This document shows, one piece after another, positions 8,885 to 18,619 of a stretch of 64,000 nucleotides of DNA. The notes beneath the pieces were generated by a model, which was given only the letters and a program-made list of their open reading frames with translations, was not told where the DNA came from and did no database searches. Numbering within the stretch: position 1 is the first letter of the stretch; every line of letters starts with the position of its first letter. This stretch comes from an uncultured Bacteroidales bacterium. Its GTDB lineage: Bacteria > Bacteroidota > Bacteroidia > Bacteroidales > ML635J-15. The position numbers were made by a program, and so were the translations under genes. The stretch spans positions 1 to 64,000 of the forward strand of contig CALJNE010000004.1 in NCBI GenBank assembly GCA_937982115.1. Direction: 5' to 3'.

Positions 8885-11284
8885 TTAAAATTTGAATGAA
8901 TATCTAACCGAAGGAATAATAGGAAATAAAGAAACCTGCTTAAGCACTCTGTTTCCCATATTATCCCATCCAAAATATAAATAAAAAGGATTTTGACGAC
9001 TATATGCATTATATAGTCCTACACTCCATGTCCTTTCACCCCATTTTATTTTTTTGTTGAAATTTGCACTTAAATCCAGCCTGTGATATGGAGGCATTCT
9101 GTATGAATTTCTTCCCTTATAATATTCAATTTCTTGTCCATAGTAATAAAACGAATCATAATATTGAACGAATTCATCATATTCAACAAGTGGCAAATAT
9201 CTGGCAATGCCAAGTGTAACTGCATTCCCGGTTCCGTAAACCCAGGTAAGTCCGAAATCAATATTCTCGTTTAATTTATACATTAAAACAACAGCAACAT
9301 CATGTCGTCTGTCGTATTTATAAGGAAATGGTTCGCCAAAATTAAGATTCTCAAATTTTCTCCACGACCACGAGAGCGTATAGCCAATCCAACCTGTAAG
9401 TTGCCCGTAATTCTTTCTTATTAAAACCTCAGCTCCATAACTGTACCCCTCTCCTATCTCTAATTTTGATTCCCAATTCTGAGATAATTGGAAGAAACTT
9501 GCTCCTTCTTTGTATTCAATAAGATTATCCATTGTTTTGTAATAACCTTCAATAGATAAATCCCAATCTTTATGAAAATCATAATTAAAGCCCAGAGCAA
9601 CTTGATGCGAATTTTCCGGCCGAATTGAATCTGTTGAAGGCAACCATAAATCAGTTGGTAATCCGATTGTTGAATTGGTCAATAGATGAATATATTGTTG
9701 CATCTGCGAATATGCGGCTTTTATAGAAATTTTATCTGTTATTAAAAATCTTGTTGATATTCTTGGTTGGAATGAATCGTAATATTTATTCTTTAAAATA
9801 AACCCCGAATAGTGAACACCTAAATTGGCTTTAATCAGAGCAGAAATATCCCAGGAATCTTCTATGTATGAATAAAACTCGTTGGCATAGATATTTTTAT
9901 TGCCAAATTCCTGTGTTAAACTTGTAGAACCGTCTGTAATTTTAAAGGCAGAAACTCCCGGTTTAAAAGTATGATATAGATAATTTCCCCCAAATTTTAA
10001 AGAATGTTTTGGAACAGGTCTGAAATCAAAGTCAATTATACCTCCGGTATTTTCTATTCCTGAAAAATAGTTAAAAGCATAATTACTCGTCAATTTATTC
10101 CCTCTATATTCCAAAAATTCCATACCGGTATCGAAAAGGTAGTTTGAATAAATTAACGTAAGATTGCTGAACAATTTATCATTATAAACATGATTCCATC
10201 TCAGGGCAGAAGTAACATTACCCCACGTAAGCTTAAATCTGTTTATTGAAGTATTTGTGGTATCATTATAAACATATTTGTTTTTTGAATTTGTATATGC
10301 CTTGTCTCGTCCGGCATAAAAACTCAAAAACACCCTGTCTTTTTCACTTATTTTATGATTTATTTTAGCATTTGCATCCCAGAAAAAATATCCGGCTCGC
10401 AAGTTATCGCTTCCGCCGGCAGCTCTGTTAATAGCACTTATTATTGGAGCTGCCAGTATATCAATATAAGTTCGTCGTCCTGAAACAATGAAAGAGGTTT
10501 TATCCTTAATAATAGGACCTTCAAAAGTAAACTTAGATGAAACATTACCAATAGACCCTTCACCGGCGAATTTTCTCAAGTTTCCTTCCTTCATCCTGAT
10601 GTCAATAACAGAAGAAAGTCTGCCTCCGTATCTGGCAGGGAATCCACCTTTTATCAGCCTCACACTTGAAATTGCATCCGGATTAAAAACTGAGAAAAAT
10701 CCGAACAGATGCGAGGCGTTATACACCGGCACACCATCAAGCAATATAAGGTTTTGGTCAGGACCTCCTCCTCGCACATATAAACCACTTGACCCTTCTG
10801 ACCCGGATTGAATGCCGGGCATTAACTGTAATGTTTTTAAAACATCTGCTTCTCCCAGTAAAACAGGTAGTGTTTTTATCTGCTGAACCGGCATTTCGAT
10901 TAAACTCATCTGAGTACTCTTCACCAACTCTTCCGATCTCCTGTCTGTAACAGTAACTTCTGCTATTTGTATTACAGGATCAAGCTCTATGTTTAACTTT
11001 AAGTTTGAGTTTAAAAAGAATTTCGTCTGAAATGTGGCATAACCTACAAAAGATATTGTTAATTCCACAGTGTCGGATGGAAGTGTAAGACTAAAAAAAC
11101 CGTATTCGTTTGAGGTTGTTCCCAGCTTTGTTCTCGTGTCGTAAATATTTGCCCAAAACAACTTTTCTCCAGATCGTTTATCCTGAACAAATCCACTTAT
11201 TGTATATCGCTGAGCATAAGATTTTTCTAAACTCAGAAAAAAGAACAACAACAAAAATATTATTAGAAATTTTGATTTTTCCAT
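8885..11284 (-). CDS. TonB-dependent receptor with N-terminal carboxypeptidase-like regulatory domain
   Basis: YTISGFVQDKRSGEKLFWANIYDTRTKLGTTSNEYGFFSLTLP, plug region LYVRGGGPDQNLILLDGVPVYNASHLFGFFSVFNPDAI, C-terminal barrel. Confidence 0.9.
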   Translation of the reverse strand: MEKSKFLIIFLLLFFFLSLEKSYAQRYTISGFVQDKRSGEKLFWANIYDTRTKLGTTSNEYGFFSLTLPSDTVELTISFVGYATFQTKFFLNSNLKLNIELDPVIQIAEVTVTDRRSEELVKSTQMSLIEMPVQQIKTLPVLLGEADVLKTLQLMPGIQSGSEGSSGLYVRGGGPDQNLILLDGVPVYNASHLFGFFSVFNPDAISSVRLIKGGFPARYGGRLSSVIDIRMKEGNLRKFAGEGSIGNVSSKFTFEGPIIKDKTSFIVSGRRTYIDILAAPIISAINRAAGGSDNLRAGYFFWDANAKINHKISEKDRVFLSFYAGRDKAYTNSKNKYVYNDTTNTSINRFKLTWGNVTSALRWNHVYNDKLFSNLTLIYSNYLFDTGMEFLEYRGNKLTSNYAFNYFSGIENTGGIIDFDFRPVPKHSLKFGGNYLYHTFKPGVSAFKITDGSTSLTQEFGNKNIYANEFYSYIEDSWDISALIKANLGVHYSGFILKNKYYDSFQPRISTRFLITDKISIKAAYSQMQQYIHLLTNSTIGLPTDLWLPSTDSIRPENSHQVALGFNYDFHKDWDLSIEGYYKTMDNLIEYKEGASFFQLSQNWESKLEIGEGYSYGAEVLIRKNYGQLTGWIGYTLSWSWRKFENLNFGEPFPYKYDRRHDVAVVLMYKLNENIDFGLTWVYGTGNAVTLGIARYLPLVEYDEFVQYYDSFYYYGQEIEYYKGRNSYRMPPYHRLDLSANFNKKIKWGERTWSVGLYNAYSRQNPFYLYFGWDNMGNRVLKQVSLFPIIPSVRYSFKF

Positions 11285-11340
11285 TTGTAAAAACTTTTAA
11301 TTTTTAATAACCTATTCTAATTACATTTTACATTTATTTT

Positions 11341-11745
11341 TCACGTCGCTTCTTGAAATAATTCTGCAATCCATTGCGGACATCGTACGGCTTTCATTTT
11401 TTCTGTACTTACAAATCCCAGCTTTACTGTTGCTCTGTTTACAACATTTCCTCCGGAATCTACCATTTCCTGTAAAAAAACCAGTTTTGCTGCGGGAATT
11501 TCTTTTACTGTAGAAACAACTTTCACCTCTTCGTCGAATCTCACAAAACGTATATACTCAACATTTACATTTATAGCAGGACAAACTATTCCCTTTTTTT
11601 CCATTTCCCCGAACGAAAAACCTAATTTCCGCATAAAATCACCTCTGGCAGCTTCGTAAATCCTGAGGTAATTTGCGTAATAAACAACGCCCATAGCATC
11701 AGTGTCGGCATAGAGTATGCGATAATTTAATTCATGTGTTATCAT
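11341..11745 (-). CDS. Acyl-CoA thioesterase, YbgC/4HBT family
   Basis: YRILYADTDAMGVVYYANYLRIYEAARGDFMR hotdog motif. Confidence 0.85.
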   Translation of the reverse strand: MITHELNYRILYADTDAMGVVYYANYLRIYEAARGDFMRKLGFSFGEMEKKGIVCPAINVNVEYIRFVRFDEEVKVVSTVKEIPAAKLVFLQEMVDSGGNVVNRATVKLGFVSTEKMKAVRCPQWIAELFQEAT

Positions 11746-12328
11746 TTTGCAATTCTTTAAGTTTTAAATATATCCTGCGACAAACCCAGGCATCAGTAGC
11801 TGCATATCTTATTTGTTTTTCTGTCAATATAGCAGCCTCCCAATTACTGAGTTGCTGTGATTTTGAAATTCTAACGCCTAAAACAATGGCAGCTATTTTT
11901 TGTAAACTCATATCTTCGATACCAAATTTTTTTACATAATCTTGTAACTCTAAAAATCCTCTCGCCTCAAAAGTTTTAAGCTTTTGCAATGCACGTAAAT
12001 CATCTTTTGTACTTACTCCAATTTTCAGATTTTCTTCGGAACTAAAACAAGATATAATTTCTTTAGGCAATTTAATTTTGTTTAATCTAAATAAGTATGT
12101 TGCTTCTGCCGTTGATAATTGTAATAAAGAAACCTGATAATCATTTGATTTTCCTCTTTTAAAACAAGGCTTTGTTTCTGTATCAAATCCTAAGTATTTT
12201 TCGGAAAGAATATCCTCAATATATTTTGTTATGTTTTTTGTAGTATCAATAACTACTACATCGCCTTTAAATTCAAATAAAGGCAAACTGTATAATTCTT
12301 CGTTCGATATTTTTGGAGCAAATTCCAA
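11732..12328 (-). CDS. 3'-5' exonuclease domain protein (RNase D-like)
   Basis: LGFDTETKP, LKIGVSTKDDLRAL, LSNWEAAILTEKQIRYAATDAWVCRRIY. Confidence 0.85.
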   Translation of the reverse strand: MEFAPKISNEELYSLPLFEFKGDVVVIDTTKNITKYIEDILSEKYLGFDTETKPCFKRGKSNDYQVSLLQLSTAEATYLFRLNKIKLPKEIISCFSSEENLKIGVSTKDDLRALQKLKTFEARGFLELQDYVKKFGIEDMSLQKIAAIVLGVRISKSQQLSNWEAAILTEKQIRYAATDAWVCRRIYLKLKELQNDNT

Positions 12329-12337
12329 TTTAAAGTA

Positions 12338-12886
12338 TTATTCGTTTGACATATATTTTATTCTGTGAAGATGCTGAAGCAAGATCAATAACCTTATACC
12401 CCAATAGGTTTCAAAATTTTGTTTACAATAATACAGAGCAGACAAAATCAGTTCATCATTTGCAGTTTGATATGCTGCAATATAATCACCCATGTCCTGA
12501 TAGAGATCGGCAAATAATTCGCTCAGAAAAACATTGTAAAAGTCAACACTATTCATCAATGAAGCATCCTGAACTTGAACATACTCATCGTGTTCTCCAA
12601 GTTTTGCCGCCGTTACCTGCTGAATATAAGACCAATCCGCTTCGGTAACGAATTTTTCGTAATAATCCTCTTCGTAATCTGTTACCTGAGGAATTAAACT
12701 TCCTTTTAAATATAATAAAGGTAAAATTTTTATGCTTGTATCAATAAATCTATCGGAACAAAATTCTTTTGCGGCCTCCAGAAATGCAACAAATTCCTTG
12801 GCAACTGTAGTAAATTCCACAGTTTCTTTTGAAAATACCAGGTTGTAATCTTTCATTTTTTTTCTTGATTGTTTACTAAAATCCAA
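12338..12886 (-). CDS. DUF5063 domain-containing protein
   Basis: Size and sequence consistent with DUF5063; adjacent to the exonuclease gene. Confidence 0.6.
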   Translation of the reverse strand: MDFSKQSRKKMKDYNLVFSKETVEFTTVAKEFVAFLEAAKEFCSDRFIDTSIKILPLLYLKGSLIPQVTDYEEDYYEKFVTEADWSYIQQVTAAKLGEHDEYVQVQDASLMNSVDFYNVFLSELFADLYQDMGDYIAAYQTANDELILSALYYCKQNFETYWGIRLLILLQHLHRIKYMSNE

Positions 12887-13488
12887 AAATAAATAGTATT
12901 TATAGTTTCCATCCCAGGATATGAAATTTCAAAAAATGGTGCTACTGCAATCACTCTTTTGTGAAAACCACCATCTCCTAAAAACCATTCTTCGAGAAAT
13001 CTTAACTTTTTAATATTTCTATAGTCAAGTTTAATTTCTTTATCAATGATGTTACCTTTTTTTGTTGTAGTATCTAAAACTTGAAACTTATATGTAAGAA
13101 CACTGTCCATAAATTTTTGCACATATTCCGGCTGCACTTGTTTAAAACTTTCATAATCGCCTGTAAGTTCGAAATAGTAAATCGGCAACCTTCCGTTTCT
13201 GGCATCATTTAAAAGTGTGGCAACAAAAGTATTGCATTCGGTTTCGGGAATATTTTCCCAAAACCAGTCAGGATTTTCACGAGACCTGTCCTGCAGCAAA
13301 TCATTACAAATAGTAACATCATACATTATTTTGTTTGTAATAATTTGTTTTTCTCCGTAATAATCAAACTTACCTGTCTTTACAAATTCATTTTGAGTGG
13401 GATCCGTTTTTTTATTCTTGTTTTTACACGATATAAAAGTAAAAAATATAAAAGTAGTTAATGTGCAAAGAATAATTATTTTTCTCAT
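12853..13488 (-). CDS. Hypothetical lipoprotein
   Basis: Lipobox-like ITFIFFTFISCKNKNKK; overlaps the following gene. Confidence 0.5.
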   Translation of the reverse strand: MRKIIILCTLTTFIFFTFISCKNKNKKTDPTQNEFVKTGKFDYYGEKQIITNKIMYDVTICNDLLQDRSRENPDWFWENIPETECNTFVATLLNDARNGRLPIYYFELTGDYESFKQVQPEYVQKFMDSVLTYKFQVLDTTTKKGNIIDKEIKLDYRNIKKLRFLEEWFLGDGGFHKRVIAVAPFFEISYPGMETINTIYFWILVNNQEKK

Positions 13489-13606
13489 AAAATTAATATT
13501 TTATGCCACAAAAATAATAAAAAATGTTATCTTTGTTAATAAGTAAAATTAAAGTTGAACACACAAAATTTTATTTAGCTTTTAATTTATTAGGTAAAAA
13601 CATTTC

Positions 13607-14218
13607 TTACCTAATCCTTTTGTAAATAATAATTCCACTACCCAAAAGTCCTACTGACATTGTTATATGAGAAACTGCATAAATTAAAATTCTGAATGTT
13701 TTACTTCCAAAAAACAAAGCAGAATCAATTATTGTTAAATCTGGGTTATCAGAGTATTGTATTACATAAGCTAATCCTTTATATAACATTAAAATTAAAG
13801 CCAACAATAAACCAAGATGTGTTAATCCAAAATACATTGACATCTTTTTTTCAGGAAAATCTTCGCTAATATTGTTTTTAATTAAATAAATTATTATGGC
13901 AAAAATTAGAGGTATTATTGTAAAAAATATTAACGCATGACCATGTCCAAGCTCTAAAAAAGCATTTATAACATTAAAATCAAAAAAACTGATTTTGTGT
14001 TGTAAACCACGCGAAACTTCTCTTACTGCTAATCCAATAAATAAACTTAAGAAAATCCCTGTAATGGCAGTTTTTACATTAGTGATAATAAATTTTTGTA
14101 CTTTGTTTTCCATAACTAAAATTTTTAAGAGTATCAAAACCAAAAATATAAAATTTATAATTCGCTTATTAAAAAAAAATATCATCAATATACCAGCTGC
14201 AAACCAACACTTTTTCAT
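13607..14218 (-). CDS. DUF2871-like membrane protein (probable start ~14113, MENKVQKF)
   Basis: Four hydrophobic segments; LELGHGHALIFFTIIPL motif. Confidence 0.55.
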   Translation of the reverse strand: MKKCWFAAGILMIFFFNKRIINFIFLVLILLKILVMENKVQKFIITNVKTAITGIFLSLFIGLAVREVSRGLQHKISFFDFNVINAFLELGHGHALIFFTIIPLIFAIIIYLIKNNISEDFPEKKMSMYFGLTHLGLLLALILMLYKGLAYVIQYSDNPDLTIIDSALFFGSKTFRILIYAVSHITMSVGLLGSGIIIYKRIR

Positions 14219-14495
14219 CAGGTAATTCTGCTTTGAGATTGTGATTTTTTAAAGCTTCAACAATTTGATTATAGATATTAATGTCCGCAACTTGAATTAT
14301 AATCACAGAACTATATCCCGGCCATACGAAATTATTGAGCCTTGGCACCCCAACTTTGTTTACGGATAATACCTGTTCTATGATTTGAAACGAATCGGCA
14401 CCGTTTGAATTTATTATTTTAATAACTTCATTCAACATGCTCACATTACAAGCAATATAGACTATCTTCATTTTTACAACTTTATATTTTATCAA
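14169..14495 (-). CDS. PG0541-like transporter-associated protein (probable start ~14471)
   Basis: Small alpha/beta protein directly downstream of the RND permease; contains GVPRLNNFVWPGYSSVIIIQV. Confidence 0.6.
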   Translation of the reverse strand: MIKYKVVKMKIVYIACNVSMLNEVIKIINSNGADSFQIIEQVLSVNKVGVPRLNNFVWPGYSSVIIIQVADINIYNQIVEALKNHNLKAELPDEKVLVCSWYIDDIFF

Positions 14496-17400
14496 AATTA
14501 TTTTTCTTTCTGTTTAATATTGCATACATGCAAGGGACGATAATTAAAGTAATTACAAGAGATACTATTAATCCACCAATCATTGTAATTGCAAGCGGAA
14601 TCCATAATTCAGAACCAATACCACGGCTAAATAGCATAGGAATCATCGCCAAAATTGTTGTAAACGAGGTAATTAATACAGGTCTTAATCGAGATCGCCC
14701 GGCTTCTATAACAGCGATAAATAAATCATTTCCTCTTGCTATCAATAAATTAGTATAATCCACAAGCACAATACCATTGTTTACCACTATGCCAAGCAAC
14801 ATAATAAGCCCCACAAATGTTACGATATTAAGATTTATACCGGTAATAAAAAAGGCTGCCACTACTCCGGTTATCATAAAAGGAATAGAGAAAATAATTA
14901 TGAATGGATCCTTGAAGGATTCAAATTGAGCAGCCATAATCATATAAACTAACATAAAACAAACCACAAAAATATATCTCAACTTAGCAAAAGATTCCTC
15001 CTGCTCACCAACCTTTCCTGCTAAACTTAAATGAATTGCCGGATCGCTATCGTAGTTTTTAATAATTTCTCTTGCTAATTTTGCTCCTTCGCTTAGACTA
15101 ATATTGTCTAGTTCAGCTCCAACCTTAACAAATCGGGACTGCCCTTCGTGCTTAATTTCGAGTGGTCCGGAACCTTCAAAAATCCTTGCGACAGACGAAA
15201 GCTTCACCGGCTGTCCAAGAATATTTGTAATAACTATATTATTGAGATCGTTAATATTACTTCGGAAACTTTTATCATAGATTATTCTTATATTATAAGC
15301 CTCATTGTTTTCGGTAAACTTCCCGGCGTTTGATCCATACAAACTCTGACGAACCTGCAAACCAATTAAAGCAGTATTCAATCCCATACCAGACGCTCTT
15401 TCATTATCTATAATTATCTGATATTCAGATTTACCACGGTCTATGGAATTTTCTACGTTTTTAAATCCTGCGGTATTTTGCATTATTTGTTGAATGTCCA
15501 GAGCAGCTTTATTAATTTTATCGAAATCTTTTCCGGAGATTTTAATCTCTATAGGTTTTTCTGCTCCGAGCAACATTTTTTGGAGCAACGAACCTGCATT
15601 TATTTTAAAGTTTTCAATTTCAGGAATTTCTTTCAATCTTTTTTCTATTCGCCCTGCAATTTCAGCAGCACTTCTTGTTCGATCCTGAGGTAAGCACAAA
15701 CGAGCTGATATTGTTGCCTTATTTTTACCTTCCTCAAAACCTATACTCGATAATAAACTCGTCTCTGTTTGCCCGATAACAGTATATTGAGAAACCATTT
15801 CGGGAATTTCTTCATAATAAATTTGTTCAACAATTTTTGCCACTCGCTCCGTTTCGTGAACATCTGAGCCGACTTCTACTTCGATAGTTGTAATTAAATC
15901 TCCGGCATCAAGGTCGGGAATATAATCCGAGCCAATAGAACTGCCGGCATAAAGTGAAAAAAGAAAAATCAAAATACACAAAACTACAACACTATATTTA
16001 TGATTTACAAAAAATTTCAACGATTTTGCGTATAGGTTTTCAAATTTCACAAATAGATTCTCACTAAGCTCAAAAAGATAATTTGTTTTTGAATTTCGCT
16101 TATTTTTTGGTTTTAAAAGTATGGACGAAAGCATTGGAGTTAATGTTAAAGCCGTAATAAGCGATGCTGCCATAGTTACAGTAACTAATATGGCAAGTTG
16201 TCGGAACAGTATGCCCACAAAACCTCCCATAAAAATCAAAGGAACAAAAACTGAAATAGTTGTTAGAGTAGATGCCGTTATTGCTTTTCCCATCTCTCCA
16301 GTCGCAAAAATTGAAGCCTCTTTTGGTTTTGCTCCCCTGTCAATATAACTATTAATGTTTTCCAGAACAACAACAGCATTGTCAACCACCATTCCGATAG
16401 CAACAATCAACGACATTAAAGAAAAAATATTGATCGTAAATCCGGCAATTTTCATAGTAATATATGCCGTCATCGTCGAAAACGGAATTGTCAGAATTAC
16501 AATGAAACTATTTCTCCAATCCCTTAAGAAAATAAAAACCACAAGCACTACAAAAAGAGCTGCATAATAAATTGTTTCTTGAAGACTTTTGCTTACTTCA
16601 ACAGTAATTTGAGAAGTATCAAAAACTACATTTGTCTTTATGTCAGGAGGAAGATCATTTTTTATTTCTTCCATTTTATTTACTACATTGCTGTAAACTT
16701 CGTGATTATTTGCCCCTGTTTGTTTCTGAACGAACAAAGCTACAGCTTTATTTTTTTCGGAATAAGCAATTTCATCCTTATCTTTATAGGTATCTAAAAC
16801 ACTTGCTACATCTTCAATTCTAATAATACGATTATTAAAATTTGCTATAGGAATTTTATTTATCTCTTCAATAGAATTTACTTTTCCCGGAATCCTAACT
16901 GCAAAATCGTATTTGCCGAATTTTATGTTCCCGCCTGGGATATTTAAATTGTAGGACTGAAGAATAGTTGTAATTGCAGAAATGCTAACATTATAAGCAC
17001 TTAGTTTTTGAGGATCAACAAGGATGTTTACTTCGCGTGAAGGTTGAGCTATAATAAATGCTGTCCCAACTCCTTCAACCTTTTTAAGAGGTTCAACAAT
17101 TCTGTCGTAAATAATTCTTTCTAATCCATTATAACTTTCTTCAGCCTGAATTGTAAAAACAACAACAGGAATCATCGAAGAATTTATCTTCATCAGGTAA
17201 GGATTCATTGCGTCTGCCGGCAAGTCTTTTTTTACTAATTCCATCAGGTCTCTTGCACTGTTGGCAGCATCGGAGATATTTGTTCCCCAATCATATATCA
17301 ACGAAATAATAGAAACGTTTTCTCTCGATACAGAATTTATTTTTTTGAGATTTTCTGCTCCTGCAAGAACTTTCTCCAGAGGATCAGTGACTTGTGTTTC

Positions 17401-17577
17401 AACATCTTCTGCCGAAGCCCCCGGATAAATTGTAATTACTGTTATTGCCGGCAATTCAATTGATGGAAGCAAATCTTTTGGCAAACTCACCCACGAAGAT
17501 ATCCCAAAAAACAATATTGCAACAAACACCATAGCTGTTGCAACAGGATTATTTACCGCAGTTTTGGTTATTTTCAT
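14482..17577 (-). CDS. RND-family efflux permease (AcrB/HAE1 type)
   Basis: Full-length RND architecture: AVNNPVATAMVFVAILFFGISSW, MSLIVAIGMVVDNAVVVLENI, GLIMLLGIVVNNGIVLVDYTN. Confidence 0.95.
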   Translation of the reverse strand: MKITKTAVNNPVATAMVFVAILFFGISSWVSLPKDLLPSIELPAITVITIYPGASAEDVETQVTDPLEKVLAGAENLKKINSVSRENVSIISLIYDWGTNISDAANSARDLMELVKKDLPADAMNPYLMKINSSMIPVVVFTIQAEESYNGLERIIYDRIVEPLKKVEGVGTAFIIAQPSREVNILVDPQKLSAYNVSISAITTILQSYNLNIPGGNIKFGKYDFAVRIPGKVNSIEEINKIPIANFNNRIIRIEDVASVLDTYKDKDEIAYSEKNKAVALFVQKQTGANNHEVYSNVVNKMEEIKNDLPPDIKTNVVFDTSQITVEVSKSLQETIYYAALFVVLVVFIFLRDWRNSFIVILTIPFSTMTAYITMKIAGFTINIFSLMSLIVAIGMVVDNAVVVLENINSYIDRGAKPKEASIFATGEMGKAITASTLTTISVFVPLIFMGGFVGILFRQLAILVTVTMAASLITALTLTPMLSSILLKPKNKRNSKTNYLFELSENLFVKFENLYAKSLKFFVNHKYSVVVLCILIFLFSLYAGSSIGSDYIPDLDAGDLITTIEVEVGSDVHETERVAKIVEQIYYEEIPEMVSQYTVIGQTETSLLSSIGFEEGKNKATISARLCLPQDRTRSAAEIAGRIEKRLKEIPEIENFKINAGSLLQKMLLGAEKPIEIKISGKDFDKINKAALDIQQIMQNTAGFKNVENSIDRGKSEYQIIIDNERASGMGLNTALIGLQVRQSLYGSNAGKFTENNEAYNIRIIYDKSFRSNINDLNNIVITNILGQPVKLSSVARIFEGSGPLEIKHEGQSRFVKVGAELDNISLSEGAKLAREIIKNYDSDPAIHLSLAGKVGEQEESFAKLRYIFVVCFMLVYMIMAAQFESFKDPFIIIFSIPFMITGVVAAFFITGINLNIVTFVGLIMLLGIVVNNGIVLVDYTNLLIARGNDLFIAVIEAGRSRLRPVLITSFTTILAMIPMLFSRGIGSELWIPLAITMIGGLIVSLVITLIIVPCMYAILNRKKNNFDKI

Positions 17578-17578
17578 T

Positions 17579-18616
17579 TTATTTCACTATTTTAACCTTA
17601 GACCCATCAATCAGCTTGTTCTTACCTTCAAGAGCAACAGTATCTCCTGCACTAATTCCTTCCACAATTACGTACTCTCCCTCAGATTTAATTTTATTTA
17701 TTCTCACTTTTCTTGCAATTCCGTCTTTAATCACAAACACAAAATCTTCGGGAGTTCCGGGCTGACGATAAATTGCCCCTGCTTTTATATAAATCCCCTC
17801 ATCAGTGCCATAATCAATGTAGGTCTTCCCATACATCCCAGGTAAAATTTTATTCCCATTATTGGGAATACTTATTTCTACCGTTGCAGTTCGGGTTGTT
17901 GTAGATAGATACGGACTGATATTAGTTATTGTCCCTGTTATGTCTTTTAAACCGGCAGCTTCACATTCTACTTTCAGATTTTGATTTAACTTCAACTTCG
18001 AAATATCGTTTTCAGAAACATTTATTTCAAAATTTAATGGATTTAATTGCATTAACCTTACTATTCCGCTTGTATTGCTATATCCGGGTTCAAGACTTAG
18101 CGTAAAGAAATAATTTTCTCCTTCCTCAACAAGATAATCTGCTACAATACCATCAAAAGGAGCAATAACCGAAGTATTTTTTTTTATCATCTCAGTTTTT
18201 GCCAAAGATGCTTCAAATTTTGCTTTTATATGGTCAAATTCCATATCGCTGATACTGCCTTTTTCTTTTAAGCGTGATACTCGTTCGAAATCTTTTTTTA
18301 ATGTCTCATATTCAATAATAGCTTGAGTTAAAAGTTCTGATGAAAGCTCTGCTATAACTGTTCCTGCTTTAACAAAACTGCCTTTCTTAAAATAAATTTT
18401 TTCTACTTTTCCGGGCATTGAAGTTCCTAAATTTGCTTCTTTTCCAGCAAAAAATGTCCCTGAATATTCTAATGTTTTATGGTATTGCTTTCTTTCTGCT
18501 ATTCCAATTTTTACAGACAATTCTCCATTTCCGCTATCGGAAGAATTATTGCTTTTTTTACCATTACATGATAAAACCAAAAAAGTTATTGATATTATGG
18601 TAAAGAACTTTCTCAT
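17579..18616 (-). CDS. RND efflux periplasmic adaptor (MFP) subunit
   Basis: Lipoprotein signal; biotinyl-lipoyl-like GKVEKIYFKKGSFVKAGTVIAEL; adjacent to the RND permease. Confidence 0.9.
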   Translation of the reverse strand: MRKFFTIISITFLVLSCNGKKSNNSSDSGNGELSVKIGIAERKQYHKTLEYSGTFFAGKEANLGTSMPGKVEKIYFKKGSFVKAGTVIAELSSELLTQAIIEYETLKKDFERVSRLKEKGSISDMEFDHIKAKFEASLAKTEMIKKNTSVIAPFDGIVADYLVEEGENYFFTLSLEPGYSNTSGIVRLMQLNPLNFEINVSENDISKLKLNQNLKVECEAAGLKDITGTITNISPYLSTTTRTATVEISIPNNGNKILPGMYGKTYIDYGTDEGIYIKAGAIYRQPGTPEDFVFVIKDGIARKVRINKIKSEGEYVIVEGISAGDTVALEGKNKLIDGSKVKIVK

Positions 18617-18619
18617 ATC

